NCBI GenBank assembly: GCA_937873495.1
Contig: CALMXZ010000010.1
Location: forward strand, 310,001 to 374,000
Source: an uncultured Trueperaceae bacterium
GTDB taxonomy: Bacteria; Deinococcota; Deinococci; Deinococcales; Trueperaceae
Length of the DNA: 64,000 bases
Direction of reading: 5' to 3'
Every line of letters starts with the position of its first letter. Positions within the stretch are counted from its first letter, which is position 1. The notes beneath the pieces are model-generated. The model saw nothing but the letters and a program-made list of their open reading frames with translations. It did no database searches and had not been told where the DNA came from. This document shows positions 35,547 to 43,476 of this stretch, piece by piece. A program made the translations under genes and the position numbers.

Positions 35547-36749
35547 ATGCAGAAGAAGCGTTACGACGGCTACAAGTCGTTCCAGTACCTCGAGCCGGGC
35601 GTCGACTACAAGGAGTTCGAGCTCGCCGCCGTGGTGAACCGCGTGCCCTCGAAGCAGGTCGAGGTGACGCCGGAGCAGGAGGAGCGCGTCAAGCGTCTCT
35701 TCCAGGAGAAGCTCATGATCTCGCTCCACGACCACTGCTTCGTGGCGCCGAAGGACCTGCGCCAGTTCTTCGAGTTCCGCCGGTGGGGGCGCGACTTCAC
35801 GGGCTACGAAGGGTTGGCCGTCAGCGGCCTCGACGCCGTCTTCGACAACATGATGGACGGCACCGCCATGGTCCACTCCCGTGGCGGTTGGAAGTGGGAC
35901 GACGTCATCACCGACATCGGCCTGCGCCTCTCCGACATCGCCCACCAGGACATGGTCGAGCTCTGCACCACGACCGAGCAGATCGTGCGGGCGAAGGCGG
36001 AGGGCAAGATCGCCTTCATCATCAGCATCGAGGGCGCGGCCATGATCGAGAACGAGCTCGACCGCCTCGACGTCCTCTACGGCCTCGGCGTGCGCTGCAT
36101 CGGCATCGCATACAGCGAGGGCAACGCCCTCGGCGCCGGCCTCAAGGAGCCGCGCGACGGCGGCCTCACCGCCTTCGGCCGCAAGGCCGTCGAGCGCATG
36201 AACAAGCTCGGCCTCGCCATCGACGTCAGCCACTCGGGCGACGTCACGGCCATGGACACGATCGAGCTCTCCAGCAAGCCCATCTTCATCACGCACGCCG
36301 GTGCCCGCAGCCTATGGAACTCGCGGCGCCTGAAGCCGGACGAGGTCATCAAGGCCTGCGCCGCCCGGGGCGGGGTGATTGGCATCGAGGCGGCGCCACA
36401 TACGACCATCACGAAGAGCCGGCCGCGCCACACCATCGAGTCGTTCATGGAGCACTTCGAGTACTGCGTCGACCTGGTCGGCATCGACCACGTCGCGTTC
36501 GGCCCCGACGTCCTCTTCGGTGATCACGTCGGCCTGCACACGACGTTGACCGAGGCCCTGTCGATCGGCGCATCGCGCGGCCAGCTCGAGTACCCCCGCG
36601 TCGAGTTCGTCGACGGGCTCGAGAACCCCTCCGAAGCGTTCCCGAACATCGTGCGCTGGCTCGTCAAGAACGGCTACAGCGACGACGACATCGGCAAGGC
36701 GGTAGGCGGCAACGTCATGCGCGTCCTCAAGGCGACGTGGGCGAGGTGA
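35547..36749 (+). CDS. Membrane dipeptidase-like metallopeptidase (M19)
   Basis: Binuclear zinc dipeptidase-like enzyme of 400 aa in the renal dipeptidase family (M19), an amidohydrolase-fold TIM barrel. Visible metal-ligand regions are SLHDHC (first His-x-Asp/His pair), IISIEGAAMI (bridging Glu), IDVSHSGD and FITHAGARSLWNSRR. DHVAFGPDVLFGD near the C-terminus supplies the last Asp. There is no signal peptide, so it is probably cytoplasmic and acts on imported dipeptides, possibly with D-residues. AAGGAG lies 5 bases before the ATG. Confidence 0.9.
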   Translation: MQKKRYDGYKSFQYLEPGVDYKEFELAAVVNRVPSKQVEVTPEQEERVKRLFQEKLMISLHDHCFVAPKDLRQFFEFRRWGRDFTGYEGLAVSGLDAVFDNMMDGTAMVHSRGGWKWDDVITDIGLRLSDIAHQDMVELCTTTEQIVRAKAEGKIAFIISIEGAAMIENELDRLDVLYGLGVRCIGIAYSEGNALGAGLKEPRDGGLTAFGRKAVERMNKLGLAIDVSHSGDVTAMDTIELSSKPIFITHAGARSLWNSRRLKPDEVIKACAARGGVIGIEAAPHTTITKSRPRHTIESFMEHFEYCVDLVGIDHVAFGPDVLFGDHVGLHTTLTEALSIGASRGQLEYPRVEFVDGLENPSEAFPNIVRWLVKNGYSDDDIGKAVGGNVMRVLKATWAR

Positions 36750-37645
36750 GCGCCCCCGGCACCGGCAGGGCTGAGGAGGCGGCTACCACCCGCAGGCTAG
36801 AGATCAACGGCGCCACCCTGGCGGTCGACGACAGCGCGTTGAGCGACCCCGCCGCGGGCGCCAAGCCCGCGATCATCACGCTGCACGGCGCGCCAGGCAT
36901 GGGCAGCCGGAGGAACGACTGGGAGGTCTACGCGGCGTTCACCGACCGTTTCAGGGTCGTGAGCTACGACCAGCGCGGGTCCGGGTCCAGTTCGGACACC
37001 CCGCCTTACACGCACGAGCAGTTCGCCGCCGACACCGACGCCGTGCGGCGGACCCTCGGCCTCGGCGACAAGGTCGTCATCGCGGGCGGATCGTACGGCG
37101 GCTACCTCGCCCAGGAGTACGCGCTGCGCTACCCGGAGCACGTGAGCGCCGTGGTCCTGCGCGACACGGCCGCGCACTCCGGCCACAAGGGCGAGGCCAT
37201 GCGCGTCGCCCTCGAGAGCCCCTATCCGATGGACCAGGGCGAGCTCGAGCGGCTCTTCGAGGGCAGGACGACGTCAGACGACGACTTCCGGGCCCTCATC
37301 GCCATGATCATGCCGCTCTACACGACCACTTACGACCCCGACCGCGACGCCAGTCAGGTCGCCGCGATGCAGATCCACCACGCCACCCACAACTACGCGT
37401 TCGCGCACAACCAGCAGGGGTTCGACCTGCGCGCCCGCCTGGGCGAGCTGCGCGTGCCCGTCCTCATCACCGTTGGTCGGCACGACTGGATCACGCCGCT
37501 CGCCGCCAGCGAGGAGCTCCACGCGCTGATCCCGCGCTCCGAGCTCGTGATCTTCGAGAACAGCGGTCACGGGCCGCAGAACGAGGAGCGCGAGGCCTGG
37601 CGCGCCGCCGTGAGGCGGTTCTTGGACCGCGTAGTGCCGGCGTGA
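36746..37645 (+). CDS. Alpha/beta hydrolase, proline iminopeptidase-like (S33)
   Basis: Alpha/beta-hydrolase of about 299 aa. The oxyanion region is TLHGAPGMGSRR, the nucleophile elbow is GGSYGGYLAQ (Ser), the acid lies in VGRHDWITP and the His in ENSGHGPQNEE. The RGSGSS and YALRYPEHV segments resemble proline iminopeptidases. GTG at 36746 overlaps the dipeptidase stop (GTGA); a GTG at 36737 is also in frame. The operon context fits release of an N-terminal residue, often proline, from imported peptides. Confidence 0.87.
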   Translation: MSAPGTGRAEEAATTRRLEINGATLAVDDSALSDPAAGAKPAIITLHGAPGMGSRRNDWEVYAAFTDRFRVVSYDQRGSGSSSDTPPYTHEQFAADTDAVRRTLGLGDKVVIAGGSYGGYLAQEYALRYPEHVSAVVLRDTAAHSGHKGEAMRVALESPYPMDQGELERLFEGRTTSDDDFRALIAMIMPLYTTTYDPDRDASQVAAMQIHHATHNYAFAHNQQGFDLRARLGELRVPVLITVGRHDWITPLAASEELHALIPRSELVIFENSGHGPQNEEREAWRAAVRRFLDRVVPA

Positions 37646-38913
37646 GCGGGCCGGCCGGGCCAGGTCCTGGCGCGGCCGCCGGTCGCTCGGTCGGGCCCGC
37701 CTCTGGCGCGCCCGTCAGGGCCGCCGTGGCCCCCATCGGGGCGGCGGAGTACGCGGAGCGTGCCAAGGCGGCGTACGCACGCGCGCAAGGCGCCGGCGCG
37801 GACGTCGTCGTCCTCTTCGACGACCAGTACATCCAGTACTTCACGGGCTTCGTGTTCAGCCCGACCGAGCGGCCGATAGCGCTCATCGTCGGACCGGGCG
37901 GGGAGCGCGCCCTCTTCGTCCCGCTCCTCGAGCTCGAGCACGCGGAAGCCTTGGCGGACGTCGACCGCGTCGTCGCCTACCCCGAGTACCCCGGCGAGGT
38001 ACATCCCCTCGAGCTGCTGCTCCGCGAGGTGCGTCGGCTCGGGGTGGGCCGACGCACCATCGCCGTCGACCACGACGGCTACCCGCCCGTGATGGGGTAC
38101 GCCCCGGTGAAGCTCGGCGAGCTGGCCGGCGTCGGCACCTCGAGCTTCAGCGTGGCCCTCGACGAGCAGATGGCCCGCAAGTCCGAGCACGAGGTCGCCC
38201 TGGTGCGCGAGAGCGCCCGCTGGGGCGCGTACGCCCACCGGCTCCTGCAGGCCGGCACCGAGCCGGGGTTGACGGAGGACGCCGTCGTGGGGGCCGCCTG
38301 CGCCGCCGCCACGCGCGCCATGAACGAGAGCTTCGGCGTGCCGTACCGTCAACGCAACAAGTGGGTGAGGGGCGCCTTGGCCATCTACCGAGGCCAGATA
38401 GGTCCGGCCGGCGCTTTCCCGCACGCGTTGGCGCACGACGCCACCTTCCAGGTCGGCGATACGCTCGTGACGGGCGCGGCGGCGGACGTGTGGGGCTACC
38501 TCAGCGAGCTGGAGCGCACGATGTTCCTGGGCGAGCCGAGCGCCGAGCAGCGGCGCTACTTCGACCACATGCTCGCCTTGCAGGACCTGTGCTTCACCGC
38601 CATCGTGCCGGGGGCCGCCGCCGCCTCCGTCGACCTCGCGATGCGCGCCTACGTCGACGAGCACTCCCTGTGGCCTTACTGGCGCCACCACGTCGGGCAC
38701 GGCCTCGGGCAGCGCATCCACGAGAGCCCGTTCCTCGACCTCGGCTACCGAGGGACCATCGAGGCCGGCATGGTCCTCTCCGTCGAGCCGGGCCTGTACG
38801 TGCCGGGGCTCGGGGGCTTCCGCCACTCGGACACGGTGCTGGTCACCACGTCGGGTATCGAGCTTCTGACCGACTACCCGCGCGACATCGCGAGCCTGAC
38901 CATCGACGTCTGA
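37642..38913 (+). CDS. M24-fold (creatinase/Xaa-Pro peptidase-like) protein with altered metal ligands
   Basis: Pita-bread-fold protein of 423 aa: an N-terminal creatinase-type domain (about 30-175) and a C-terminal M24 domain (about 185-415). The His motif GHGLGQRIHESPFL and the Glu in SVEPGLYVP are present. Three of the five usual dinuclear-metal ligands appear changed: the first Asp aligns to Gly278, the second to Glu289 (GYLSELERT in place of GYxSDxTRT), and the last Glu to Ser in FRHSDTVLV. This resembles metal-free creatinase-type members. It starts with GTG overlapping the upstream stop (GTGA). It may cleave a C-N bond in a modified amino acid or peptide. Confidence 0.85.
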   Translation: MSGPAGPGPGAAAGRSVGPASGAPVRAAVAPIGAAEYAERAKAAYARAQGAGADVVVLFDDQYIQYFTGFVFSPTERPIALIVGPGGERALFVPLLELEHAEALADVDRVVAYPEYPGEVHPLELLLREVRRLGVGRRTIAVDHDGYPPVMGYAPVKLGELAGVGTSSFSVALDEQMARKSEHEVALVRESARWGAYAHRLLQAGTEPGLTEDAVVGAACAAATRAMNESFGVPYRQRNKWVRGALAIYRGQIGPAGAFPHALAHDATFQVGDTLVTGAAADVWGYLSELERTMFLGEPSAEQRRYFDHMLALQDLCFTAIVPGAAAASVDLAMRAYVDEHSLWPYWRHHVGHGLGQRIHESPFLDLGYRGTIEAGMVLSVEPGLYVPGLGGFRHSDTVLVTTSGIELLTDYPRDIASLTIDV

Positions 38914-38932
38914 GGTCCGGGCGCGCGCGGGC

Positions 38933-38938
38933 TATCCT
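38933..38938 (+). promoter_or_regulatory. Leaderless -10 box of selU
   Basis: TATCCT at exactly -12 to -7 before the GTG start of selU, with no SD. It lies just after the M24 stop, so the selenium genes have their own promoter. Confidence 0.6.
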
Positions 38939-38944
38939 GGCGCG

Positions 38945-40075
38945 GTGGACATAGCCCCCGACGACGTCTACCCCTTGGGCGGTCGCGTGCCGCCCTACAC
39001 GTTGGTGGACGTGCGCTCGCCCATCGAGGTCGGGCGCGGCGCCCTGCCTGGCGCCGTGTCCTTGCCCCTCATGACGGATGCGGAGCGCCACCTGGTCGGC
39101 ATCCGCTACAAGGAGGCCGGCCAGCGGGCGGCCGTCGAGCTGGGCTACCAGCTGCTCGGCGACTCGCTGGCCGAGCGGGTCTCCGCCTGGCGCGGCGCGA
39201 TAGACGCCGGCCGGCCGCAGACGGCCGTCGCGTGTTGGCGCGGTGGACTGCGCAGCCGGCTCGTCGTCGAACTCGCGGACCGCGACCGGGCGCGGCAGGT
39301 CGCGGGGGGCTACAAGGCGCTCAGGGCCTACCTCATGAAGACCATGCCCGGCGCCATGGCGCGCAAGCGGCTGATCGTGCTGAGCGGCCTGACGGGGGTC
39401 GGCAAGACCCGGCTCCTGAGGCGTTTGGGGGGCGCCACCGATGGCGACCATGTCGCTGGTGGCGTTGGGCGGCCGCCCAACGACGCCAAGGCGCCGGGCC
39501 TGCAGGCGCTCGACCTCGAGGACCTCGCCCGGCATCGGGGCAGCGCCTTCGGGCACGGCACGGCCGCCCAACCGAGCCAGCAGACGTTCGAGAACGCCCT
39601 CGCCGCCGAACTGGTCCTCGACCCGGCGGAGCGGCTCGTCGTGGAGGACGAGTCGCGCTTCGTCGGGGTGCGCGCCCTGCCGGACGCGCTCTTCGCCGCC
39701 ATGTGCGCGGCGCCGGTCGTGGTGCTCGAGGCGGGGCTCGCCGAGCGGAGCGCGGCGATCTACGACGAGTACGTGTCCGGGCCGACCGCGCGCCTCGGGC
39801 GCGACGCCGTGGCCGCCGACCTCGCCGCTTCGAGCCTCAAGCTCAAGCGACGCATGGGCGCGGCCGCCGTGCAGGACGTCGTCGCGCGGATCGCGGCACT
39901 GGCGGCGAGCGACGCGGCCTGGTCCGACCAGGAAGCTCACGCGGGCTGGATCGGGGCGTTGCTCGAAGGGCATTACGACCCCCTGTACCGCCGCGCGCTC
40001 GTTAAGCTGGCCAGGCCCGTGCTGTTCACGGGTGACGAGGAGGCGGTGACCGGATGGCTGAAGACGGAGTGGTGA
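38945..40075 (+). CDS. selU: tRNA 2-selenouridine synthase SelU (MnmH)
   Basis: Replaces sulfur with selenium at the wobble 2-thiouridine of certain tRNAs, using selenophosphate. The 376-aa protein has an N-terminal rhodanese domain: TLVDVRSPIEVGRG, YKEAGQRAAVELGYQ and the catalytic Cys in VACWRGGLRSR. The C-terminal P-loop ATPase-like domain has SGLTGVGKTRLLRRL. It is a normal SelU length. It overlaps selD by 22 bases, so selenophosphate supply and use are co-translated. Confidence 0.93.
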   Translation: MDIAPDDVYPLGGRVPPYTLVDVRSPIEVGRGALPGAVSLPLMTDAERHLVGIRYKEAGQRAAVELGYQLLGDSLAERVSAWRGAIDAGRPQTAVACWRGGLRSRLVVELADRDRARQVAGGYKALRAYLMKTMPGAMARKRLIVLSGLTGVGKTRLLRRLGGATDGDHVAGGVGRPPNDAKAPGLQALDLEDLARHRGSAFGHGTAAQPSQQTFENALAAELVLDPAERLVVEDESRFVGVRALPDALFAAMCAAPVVVLEAGLAERSAAIYDEYVSGPTARLGRDAVAADLAASSLKLKRRMGAAAVQDVVARIAALAASDAAWSDQEAHAGWIGALLEGHYDPLYRRALVKLARPVLFTGDEEAVTGWLKTEW

Positions 40076-41169
40076 CTGGGCACGCGACGGCGCTCAAGGT
40101 GAGCTTGGAGGGGGCCGCCGCGACCACGACGGGCCCGGTGCGCCTCACCAGCACGGTCAAGAAGGGCGGCTGCGCCGCCAAGATAGCGGCGGGTACGCTC
40201 TCGCGGCTCGTACGCTCCCTGCCGGTGAACACGCACCCCGACCTCCTGGTCGGCACGGAGCACCTGGACGACGCCGCCGTCTGGCGCCTCACCCCGGAGC
40301 TGGCCCTCATCCAGACGCTCGACTTCTTCACGCCCATCCTCGACGACCCCCGCGACTTCGGTGCCGTGGCCGCCGCCAACGCCATCTCGGACGTCTTCGC
40401 CATGGGCGGCCGCCCGCTGAGCGCCATGACCATCCTCGCCTACCCCCTCGGGACGCTGCCGGACTCGGTCCTCACCGAGCTGATGGCGGGGGCCGCCGAG
40501 GTCATCGAGGAGGCAGGCGCCGTCCTCGTCGGCGGGCACTCCATCGAGGACGACACGCTAAAGTTCGGCTTCAGCGTGGCCGGCGTCGCCCACCCTGACC
40601 GACTGTGGACGAACGCGGGCGCGCGGCCGGGCGACGTCGTCATCCTCACGAAGGCGCTCGGCACCGGCACGCTGTCGGCCGCCCTGAAGGCCGGCGAGGT
40701 GGGAGCCGCGGCGCTCGGGGAGGCCGTCGCCTCCATGCGGCAGGTGAACAGGCTGGAGCTGCCTGACGAGCTCCACGCCGCCGTACACGCCGCCACGGAC
40801 GTCACGGGGTTCGGCCTGCTCGGGCACGCCTTGCATGTCGCTCGCGCCTCCGGGGTCGCCATCCGGATCCACCCAGGCAGCGTCCCCCTGCTGGCCGGCG
40901 CCCGGGAGGCTCTCGCCGGCGGCAGCCTGACGCGAGCCCACCGCACCAACGGCGAGTACGTCGCCGAGGCCGTCGAGGGCCGTGACGCCCTGGACGAGGT
41001 CACGTGGTTGACGTTGGTCGACCCGCAGACCAGCGGCGGCCTGTTCCTGTGCGTGGCGCCCGACCGGGCCGACGCCGTCGCCACGCACCTCGCGGGGCGC
41101 TTCCCGCGCACCAGCCGCATCGGCGTCGTGGAGGAGCTGGGCTCGGGTCGGTCGCTGCGGCTGGCCTGA
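40054..41169 (+). CDS. selD: Selenide, water dikinase SelD
   Basis: Makes selenophosphate from selenide and ATP. The 371-aa protein has a 35-residue N-terminal region, the active-site loop KKGGCAAKI with ordinary Cys and Lys, then TLDFFTPILDDPRDFGAVAAANAISDVFAMGG in pieces and GGHSIEDDTLKFGFSV. The C-terminal half contains DVTGFGLLGHAL and TSGGL. The Cys is encoded by TGC, not a selenocysteine codon. With SelU next door and no selA, selB or selC in view, selenium use here points to tRNA modification. Confidence 0.95.
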   Translation: MAEDGVVTGHATALKVSLEGAAATTTGPVRLTSTVKKGGCAAKIAAGTLSRLVRSLPVNTHPDLLVGTEHLDDAAVWRLTPELALIQTLDFFTPILDDPRDFGAVAAANAISDVFAMGGRPLSAMTILAYPLGTLPDSVLTELMAGAAEVIEEAGAVLVGGHSIEDDTLKFGFSVAGVAHPDRLWTNAGARPGDVVILTKALGTGTLSAALKAGEVGAAALGEAVASMRQVNRLELPDELHAAVHAATDVTGFGLLGHALHVARASGVAIRIHPGSVPLLAGAREALAGGSLTRAHRTNGEYVAEAVEGRDALDEVTWLTLVDPQTSGGLFLCVAPDRADAVATHLAGRFPRTSRIGVVEELGSGRSLRLA

Positions 41170-41271
41170 GGGTCGTCAGGGAGACCGGTGCTTCTTGCGC
41201 CGCCCCCGACCCGACGGCGCGCCCACCCGATCGGTAGGGCCGGGAGCCGGTGGTCTACCTGGCCGGGCGGC

Positions 41272-41595
41272 CTAGTTGTGCGACTGGCGTTCGCGTTCCA
41301 GCAGTTCTACCAGCGAGGTGACCTCGCTCACCCGCGTCCCGTCGCGGTAGGTGCCGCGCGCCAAGGTCGCCGTGATCAGGTCGTAGGCGAGGAACGCTTC
41401 CTGCTCGTCCTCGCAGGCGTGGATCAGCGCCTCGTCGCCGGAGGCGAGCACGGCCACGACCTCGAAGTAGTCGGGCTCGACGAGCTCCGCCTCGATGTCC
41501 TGCGGGTCGACCTCGTCCGGGTAGGTCTCGACGACCTCGAGGCTCTCGATCTGTTCGGAGTTGATCACACGGTCGTCGAGGGTGCGGATCCACAT
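41272..41595 (-). CDS. Small acidic hypothetical protein
   Basis: 107-aa acidic protein starting MWIRTLDDRVINSEQIESLEVVE, with no cysteine cluster, signal peptide or membrane segment. The N-terminal 25 residues resemble a short beta-rich opening seen in small uncharacterised proteins; I do not recognise the family. TATGAT lies at -12 to -7 before the ATG, a good leaderless promoter, which supports it as a real gene. It lies between convergent selD and the upstream ABC permease gene on its own strand. Confidence 0.7.
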   Translation of the reverse strand: MWIRTLDDRVINSEQIESLEVVETYPDEVDPQDIEAELVEPDYFEVVAVLASGDEALIHACEDEQEAFLAYDLITATLARGTYRDGTRVSEVTSLVELLERERQSHN

Positions 41596-41601
41596 GCACC
41601 G

Positions 41602-41607
41602 ATCATA
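41602..41607 (-). promoter_or_regulatory. Leaderless -10 box of the small acidic protein gene
   Basis: TATGAT on the minus strand at exactly -12 to -7 before the ATG at 41595. It is the best match to the TAnnnT leaderless consensus in the window. Confidence 0.65.
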
Positions 41608-41614
41608 CGACCGC

Positions 41615-42409
41615 TCAGGAACGGCGGTCGAGCACGTCGCGCAGGCCGTCCGACATGAACTGGAACGACAACGACGCGCCGGCGAGAAAGAGGCCGGGGC
41701 CGACGGCCGCCCACGGCTGGGTGGTGAGGTAGGAGCGGGCGTCCTGCAGGACGTTGCCCCAGCTGGGCGTCGGTAGCGGCACGCCGAGGCCGAGGAACGA
41801 GAGGGACGCTTCCACCAGCAGGAAGGCCGCGGCCGTGCTGGCCATCTGGACCACCACGCTGCCGAGGAAGTTCGGCACGGCGTGGCGCAGCAGCTGCCGC
41901 CCCCGGCCGGCGCCGAGCGCCCGCGCGGCCGTCACGTACTCGGAGCGCAGCTCCTGGCGGGTGAAGGACCGGGCCAGCCGGAAGAACACGGGTGCGCCCG
42001 CCACCCCCATGGCCATGACGGTCTGCAGCGAGCCGCCGCCGAGGGTAGCGACGACGATGAGGATGAGCAGGAAGCCGGGGAAGGCGAGGAGCGCGTCGAA
42101 CACGCGCGAGAGCAGGAGGTCGGTGGCGCCGCCGACGCCGGCTGCCAGGATGCCGAGCGAGGCGCCGAGGGCGAACGTGAGGAGGGTGGCCGAGAGAGCG
42201 ACGACGAGCGAGACCCTGCCGCCCGCCAACGAGCGGGCGAGCACGTCGCGGCCGAGCCCGTCGGTGCCAAGCGGGTGCTCGCTGCTCGGGCCGACGTAGC
42301 GGGCGCGGTAATCGGGCTTGATCGGGTCGTGGCCGGTCAGTTGCGGCGCGAAGACGGCCGAGACCGCGATCAGCACCAGGAGGATGACGCCGAAACGTGC
42401 CTGGTTCAT
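41615..42409 (-). CDS. Peptide-type ABC transporter permease (DppC family)
   Basis: Inner-membrane permease of 264 aa, short for the family because the N-terminal cytoplasmic segment is minimal. It has HPLGTDGLGRDVLARSLAGG, the EAA loop EYVTAARALGAGRGRQLLRHA and LSFLGLGVPLPTPSWGNVLQ. It overlaps the DppB-like gene by 4 bases and ends the minus-strand operon binding protein - DppB - DppC. No ATPase gene follows. Confidence 0.92.
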   Translation of the reverse strand: MNQARFGVILLVLIAVSAVFAPQLTGHDPIKPDYRARYVGPSSEHPLGTDGLGRDVLARSLAGGRVSLVVALSATLLTFALGASLGILAAGVGGATDLLLSRVFDALLAFPGFLLILIVVATLGGGSLQTVMAMGVAGAPVFFRLARSFTRQELRSEYVTAARALGAGRGRQLLRHAVPNFLGSVVVQMASTAAAFLLVEASLSFLGLGVPLPTPSWGNVLQDARSYLTTQPWAAVGPGLFLAGASLSFQFMSDGLRDVLDRRS

Positions 42410-43344
42410 GAGGCCCTCAACCTCGGGTCGGCGATGACCTGCGCGAGGTCGGCCAACCAGTTGACGAGGACGTAGACGGTCACCGCGAGGATGGTGACGC
42501 CCTGCACCACGGGGTAGTCGCGCGCGCCGATCGCGCCCAGGATGGTCGCTCCCAACCCGGGGAGGCCGAAGACCTGCTCGACGACGATGGTGCCGGTGAG
42601 GAGGCCACCGAGCTCGAGCGCGAGCAGCGGGATGACGCCGGGGAGCGAGTTGCTGGCGATGTGCCTGGCGACCGACGCCGGCTTGAGGCCCTTGCTGCGC
42701 GCGGTGCGGACGTAGTCGGAGCGGCGCTCCTCCAGCACGCGGGCGCGCGCGAGGCGCGCCACCTGGGCCGCCCGCGGGATGGCGAGGGTGATGGCTGGGA
42801 GGAGCAGGTGCCAGCTCGCGGCGAGCGTCAACCCCTGGGGCGGCAGGCCGATCACGGGGAACCAGCCCAGCTGCACGGCGAACAGAAGGATGAGCAGGAA
42901 CCCGAACCAGAACTCAGGGAGGGCGAGCGCGATGGTCGTGAAGAGCAAGGCGATCCTGTCGAACACGCCGCCGGGCCGGAGCCCGGCCAGGAGGCCGAGG
43001 CCTAAGCCGATGACGAGCGCGAGTACGAAGGCGATGCTGGCGAGCGTGATGGTCACGGGCAGCCGGTCGACGAGCACGCGGACGACGGGCCGCCGCTCGC
43101 GCAGGGAGTTGCCGAGGTCGCCTTGCACGACGTCGGCCAGGTAGCCGACGTACTGGGCCGGGAGGGAACGGTCGAGCCCGAGTTGCGCGCGCAGCGCGCT
43201 CGTCTGCGACTCGGTCGCGTCGAGTCCGCCCATGATCGTGGCGGCGTCGCCAGGCAGCGCGCGCATCGCGATGAACACGAGCGTCAGCACCGCCCAGAGC
43301 GTGACGATGAAAGAGAGGGTCTGTACCAGCAAGTACCTGGGCAC
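42406..43344 (-). CDS. Peptide-type ABC transporter permease (DppB family)
   Basis: Inner-membrane permease of about 312 aa with the start PRYLLVQTLSFIVTLWAVL, FIAMRALPGDAATIMGG, and EAA loop DYVRTARSKGLKPASVARH. GTG at 43344 gives a normal DppB N-terminus; the open frame reaches 43422 but the added 26 residues are Arg/Ala-rich and unlike the family. Only a weak GGAAC precedes the GTG. It lies 132 bases downstream of the binding-protein gene. Confidence 0.9.
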   Translation of the reverse strand: MPRYLLVQTLSFIVTLWAVLTLVFIAMRALPGDAATIMGGLDATESQTSALRAQLGLDRSLPAQYVGYLADVVQGDLGNSLRERRPVVRVLVDRLPVTITLASIAFVLALVIGLGLGLLAGLRPGGVFDRIALLFTTIALALPEFWFGFLLILLFAVQLGWFPVIGLPPQGLTLAASWHLLLPAITLAIPRAAQVARLARARVLEERRSDYVRTARSKGLKPASVARHIASNSLPGVIPLLALELGGLLTGTIVVEQVFGLPGLGATILGAIGARDYPVVQGVTILAVTVYVLVNWLADLAQVIADPRLRAS

Positions 43345-43476
43345 GTTGGTTCCGGTTCGCGAGCCGCTCGGGGCGTGAGCGGCGCCGACGCGGGTGGGGC
43401 GCCTCGCGGCGGCCCCACCCATCGTCGACCGAGCGTCAGTCGGCTAACTCACGCGGCCGGCTCGGCGGCCCGGCGA

